Source of the DNA: an uncultured Caldilineales bacterium
GTDB lineage: Bacteria > Chloroflexota > Anaerolineae > JAAEKA01
Assembly: GCA_937907455.1 (NCBI GenBank)
Contig: CALESQ010000119.1
Coordinates: 1-8,788, forward strand
Direction: 5' to 3'
Length of the DNA: 8,788 bases
Under the pieces are notes generated by a model. That model was given only the letters and a program-made list of their open reading frames with translations, was not told the DNA's origin and made no database searches. Below, in pieces: positions 7,069 through 8,788 of the stretch (within the stretch, counting starts at the first letter, position 1; every line of letters starts with the position of its first letter). Position numbers and translations under genes: made by a program.

Positions 7069-7764
7069 ATGCCCACCCCATCCGTCTGTGAAAAGATCAC
7101 CATCCGCGAACTACTGGCCCAGGTGCGTTTCCTGCGCACAGCGTCGTCTGCTGCGGTTGACGCGCTGGCGGCGGCGGCCGTCTGCCTGCGCTACACCGAG
7201 GGCGCCACCATCTTCCTGGAGGGGGAGCCCACAGCTGGCCTGTTCATGGTCGAGCAGGGCGTGGTCAAGATTAGCCGCGTATCGCTAGAGGGCCGCGAGT
7301 ACATCATGCACCTGGTGGAGCTAGGCGATACCTTCAACGATGTGGCCACGCTGGACGGCGGACCCAACCCGGCCCACGCGGTGGCCCACACCGACGTAGT
7401 AGTCTGGCGCATCGGCCGGGACGACCTGCGGCGGCTGGCGCGGACCCACCCCGACCTGGCATGGGCGCTGATCGAGGACCTGGCCGCGCGGGCGAGGGTG
7501 GCTGTGGGGTTGGTGCACGATCTGGCCATGCGCAGCGTGCGCGGCCGGTTGGCCCGGCTGCTGCTGGAGCAAGCCGAGAGCCGCGACAGCGATGTGGTGC
7601 AACGCCTGCTGACCCAGGAAGAGATGGCCGCGCGGCTGGGCACGGTGCGCGAGATGGTGGGACGCACCCTGCGCGGCCTGGCCAACGACGGCCTGATCGA
7701 GTTCGACCGCCATCGCATCGTGATTCTCGACCCACAACGGCTGGCGCAGGAGGCGGAGATCTGA
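7069..7764 (+). CDS. Crp/Fnr-family transcriptional regulator
   Basis: The ATG at 7069 has AGGAG five to six bases upstream and gives 231 residues, the usual family length. Residues about 20-115 form the cyclic-nucleotide-binding-type beta barrel: GATIFLEGEPTAGLFMVEQG at 45-64, then VVKISRVSLEGREYIMHLV. Residues 116-150 are the dimerisation helix. Residues 155-222 are the Crp-type winged HTH, with LTQEEMAARLGTVREMVGRTL at 181-201 and wing GLIEFDRHRIVIL at 208-220. The recognition helix has R194, E195 and R199, matching the Arg-Glu..Arg of CRP (RETVGR), so a TGTGA-like half-site is plausible. The cAMP pocket signature (GE.AL....R.A) is replaced by GDTFNDVATLDGGPN, so cAMP binding is unlikely. 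Only Cys7 and Cys39 occur, so no FNR-type 4Fe-4S cluster is expected. With nrfHA 1.3 kb away and divergent, a role in nitrite, NO or redox response is possible but unproven. Confidence 0.9.
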   Translation: MPTPSVCEKITIRELLAQVRFLRTASSAAVDALAAAAVCLRYTEGATIFLEGEPTAGLFMVEQGVVKISRVSLEGREYIMHLVELGDTFNDVATLDGGPNPAHAVAHTDVVVWRIGRDDLRRLARTHPDLAWALIEDLAARARVAVGLVHDLAMRSVRGRLARLLLEQAESRDSDVVQRLLTQEEMAARLGTVREMVGRTLRGLANDGLIEFDRHRIVILDPQRLAQEAEI

Positions 7765-7798
7765 CCTGACCGGCTCCTCCACCCCGGCCGGTCGGTCA
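7762..7798 (+). terminator. Bulged hairpin at the end of the Crp/Fnr gene
   Basis: TGACC-T-GACCGGC (7762-7774) pairs with GCCGGTC-GGTCA (7787-7798): twelve base pairs with one bulged T and a 12-base loop. The stop codon TGA (7762-7764) is the foot of the stem. There is no T-run afterwards, so termination efficiency is uncertain, but the stem is strong and well placed. Confidence 0.5.
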
Positions 7799-8399
7799 AC
7801 ACCGTCTGGGTTCGGTATGGTTCATTTGGTTGCGAGCAAAGCCTAACAATTCATGAGGAGTCGAGCACGCCCACATGCGGGCTCTGTGTACACAAGCCGC
7901 ACCTGGGGGTGCTCACTCCGCGGTCCATTGTAAAGCCGCACCTGTGGGTGCTCACTCCGCGGTCCATTGTAAAGCCGCACCTGGGGGTGCTCACTGCGCG
8001 GTCCATTGTAAAGCCGCACCTGTGGGTGCTCACTCCGCGGTCCATTGTTAAGCCGCGCCTGTGGGTGCTCACTCCGCGGTCCATTGTTAAGCCGCACCTG
8101 GGGGTGCTCACTCCGCAGTCCATTGTAAAGCCGCACCTGGGGGTGCTCACTCCGCAGTCCATTGTGAAGCCGGAACGAGCCAGTGCGCACCACGCCGTTG
8201 CTTCCTACGATTTGGCTTTTCTGAGGGGAAACACGCGCCAGGCGTCGGTGGACCACAACGCCCAGACCACCAGCACCGGCTGGAAGAACAGCCGGGTGAA
8301 GCGGGCTTGGTCGGTATTCAGCTGAACGCATCTTCTCGCGGCGCCTGGTGCACATCTCTTCACCCGCTGGGCAGTTCCCGTTTCTTACGGGTCTACGGG
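7799..8399. other. Intergenic region holding a tandem repeat array
   Basis: Apart from the 39-bp repeats (7894-8172) I see no supportable gene in this 600-base stretch. To the right of the array a minus-strand frame contains FTRLFFQPVLVVWALWSTD (about 8240-8310), a hydrophobic string that could be a fragment of a small membrane protein. It lacks a start codon and ribosome site. Confidence 0.5.
7894..8172. repeat. Seven tandem copies of a 39-bp repeat plus a short partial copy
   Basis: Copies begin at AAGCCG at 7894, 7933, 7972, 8011, 8050, 8089 and 8128, with a six-base partial at 8167; spacing is exactly 39 each time. The unit runs AAGCCGCACCTGKGGGTGC then TCACTCCGCGGTCCATTGTA. Variation is limited: G/T in CTGKGGG, C/G in ACTSCGCGG, A/G at the seventh base of the CCGCAC block in copy 5, CCGCGG versus CCGCAG in copies 6-7, and the final A/T/G. 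Each unit contains a small hairpin GCACC-TGKG-GGTGC. Because 39 is divisible by three and the unit lacks stops in several frames, it opens long false frames on both strands. There are no spacers, so this is a minisatellite-type array and not CRISPR. It lies between the Crp/Fnr gene and the M14 gene. Confidence 0.95.
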
Positions 8400-8436
8400 T
8401 ATAATTGGAAAAATTGGTTTCCATTCCCTATGAGGT
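8400..8436 (+). promoter_or_regulatory. TATAAT promoter and ribosome site of the M14 gene
   Basis: A perfect TATAAT lies at 8400-8405; a matching -35 is poor. Immediately downstream, AATTGG is repeated directly (8403-8408, 8412-8417), and GGAAA (8407-8411) mirrors TTTCC (8418-8422), giving a possible operator over the start point. GAGGT at 8432-8436 is the ribosome site four bases from the ATG. The leader would be only about 30 nt. Confidence 0.5.
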
Positions 8437-8440
8437 ACCC

Positions 8441-8788
8441 ATGTCCAACATCCATTTCGACCGCTACTACCGCTACGACGACCTGACCCAACTGCTGCGT
8501 GCCTTCGCCGAAGAACATCCCGATCTGGTCCAGATCGAGAGCATCGGCCAGAGCTACGAGGGCCGCGATATCTGGCTGGCCACGGTGACCAACGCGGCCA
8601 CCGGCCCGGCCGGCGACAAGCCCGCGCTCTGGATCGACGGCAACATCCACGCCAGCGAGGTGTCCCCCTCCAGCGCCTGCCTCTACTTCATCCACTGGCT
8701 GGTCAACGGCTACGGGGAGGACCCGGCCGTGACCCAGGTGCTGGACAGCCGCGCCTTCTACATCTGCCCGCGCGTCAACCCCGACGGC
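8441..8788 (+). CDS. M14-family zinc carboxypeptidase, 3' end beyond the window
   Basis: The first 116 residues are present. They begin MSNIHFDRYYRYDDLTQLL, the usual substrate-side lead of M14 peptidases (Y...L...L..FA..HPDL). Next comes IGQSYEGRDIWLATVTN at 35-51, corresponding to the IG.S.EGR.I family signature. The metal motif appears as GNIHASEV at 67-74, with His70 and Glu73 as the first two zinc ligands (HXXE). CPRVNPDG at 109-116 is the conserved NPDG substrate-binding segment, where the window ends. The third zinc ligand and the catalytic Glu would lie beyond. No signal peptide is visible, so the enzyme is probably cytoplasmic, or exported by another route. Substrate preference (basic, aromatic or D-amino acid) cannot be read from this part. 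The gene has its own promoter and lies just right of the repeat array. Confidence 0.93.
   Translation, partial: MSNIHFDRYYRYDDLTQLLRAFAEEHPDLVQIESIGQSYEGRDIWLATVTNAATGPAGDKPALWIDGNIHASEVSPSSACLYFIHWLVNGYGEDPAVTQVLDSRAFYICPRVNPDG

Noticed and set aside
7069..7764. Assignment as FNR or cAMP-CRP proper
   Set aside because: It lacks the four FNR cluster cysteines and the cAMP-binding Arg-Ser/Thr signature.
7894..8172. CRISPR array
   Set aside because: The units are directly contiguous at 39 bp with no unique spacers, and no cas genes are present.
7843..8424. 193-residue minus-strand protein and a 138-residue plus-strand protein across the repeats
   Set aside because: Both exist because the 39-bp unit is free of stops and divisible by three. 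Neither has a convincing ribosome site or recognisable sequence outside the repeat.

Overview
This is a GC-rich bacterial window. The most informative features are an nrfHA nitrite-ammonification pair, a Crp/Fnr-type regulator, an M14 zinc carboxypeptidase, and the wreck of a repeat-type surface/fibre protein. Its surviving motifs (an NHTHLGQTWT-like segment, DGLFVNSAGENGV, VVEGRMAL, AQPGDYVALTVLGV) resemble proteins I associate with Chloroflexota, especially Anaerolineae/Caldilineae-like genomes. That assignment rests on recall of family style and was not tested by a search.

Left block (1-2594), regulatory/accessory. On the minus strand a gene running off the left edge encodes a protein with GHKL (gyrase/Hsp90/histidine kinase) ATPase-like glycine boxes. 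It is preceded by a 76-residue Cro/C1-like helix-turn-helix protein. On the plus strand, diverging from these, lie a second HTH gene broken by a single-base frameshift, an intact XRE regulator whose start overlaps the end of the broken gene, and a small acidic orphan protein whose start overlaps the XRE stop. A well-formed minus-strand promoter and a 14-bp palindrome sit in the divergent intergenic space.

Middle block (2595-3968), decay. A surface/fibre protein remnant is frameshifted near 3230-3245 and lacks a normal start. It is bracketed by two copies of a GGAAYCSGGTTCCG palindromic motif; a third copy lies far downstream. A non-coding stretch with a hairpin follows, convergent with nrfA.

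Respiratory block (3969-5888, minus). nrfH encodes a membrane tetraheme quinol dehydrogenase. nrfA encodes the pentaheme nitrite reductase, and its first heme motif is CXXCH rather than the classical CXXCK. The two genes are 22 nt apart and read from a plausible sigma70-type promoter about 75-100 nt upstream of nrfH. Together they would move electrons from menaquinol to nitrite, giving ammonium, outside the cytoplasmic membrane.

Right block (5889-8788). A second decayed coding region on the plus strand contains at least one frameshift. It is followed by a Crp/Fnr-family regulator that lacks the cysteines of FNR and is a reasonable candidate regulator of nrfHA. Next come a bulged hairpin at its stop codon, seven tandem 39-bp repeats in otherwise non-coding DNA, a TATAAT promoter, and the start of an M14 carboxypeptidase cut by the right edge.
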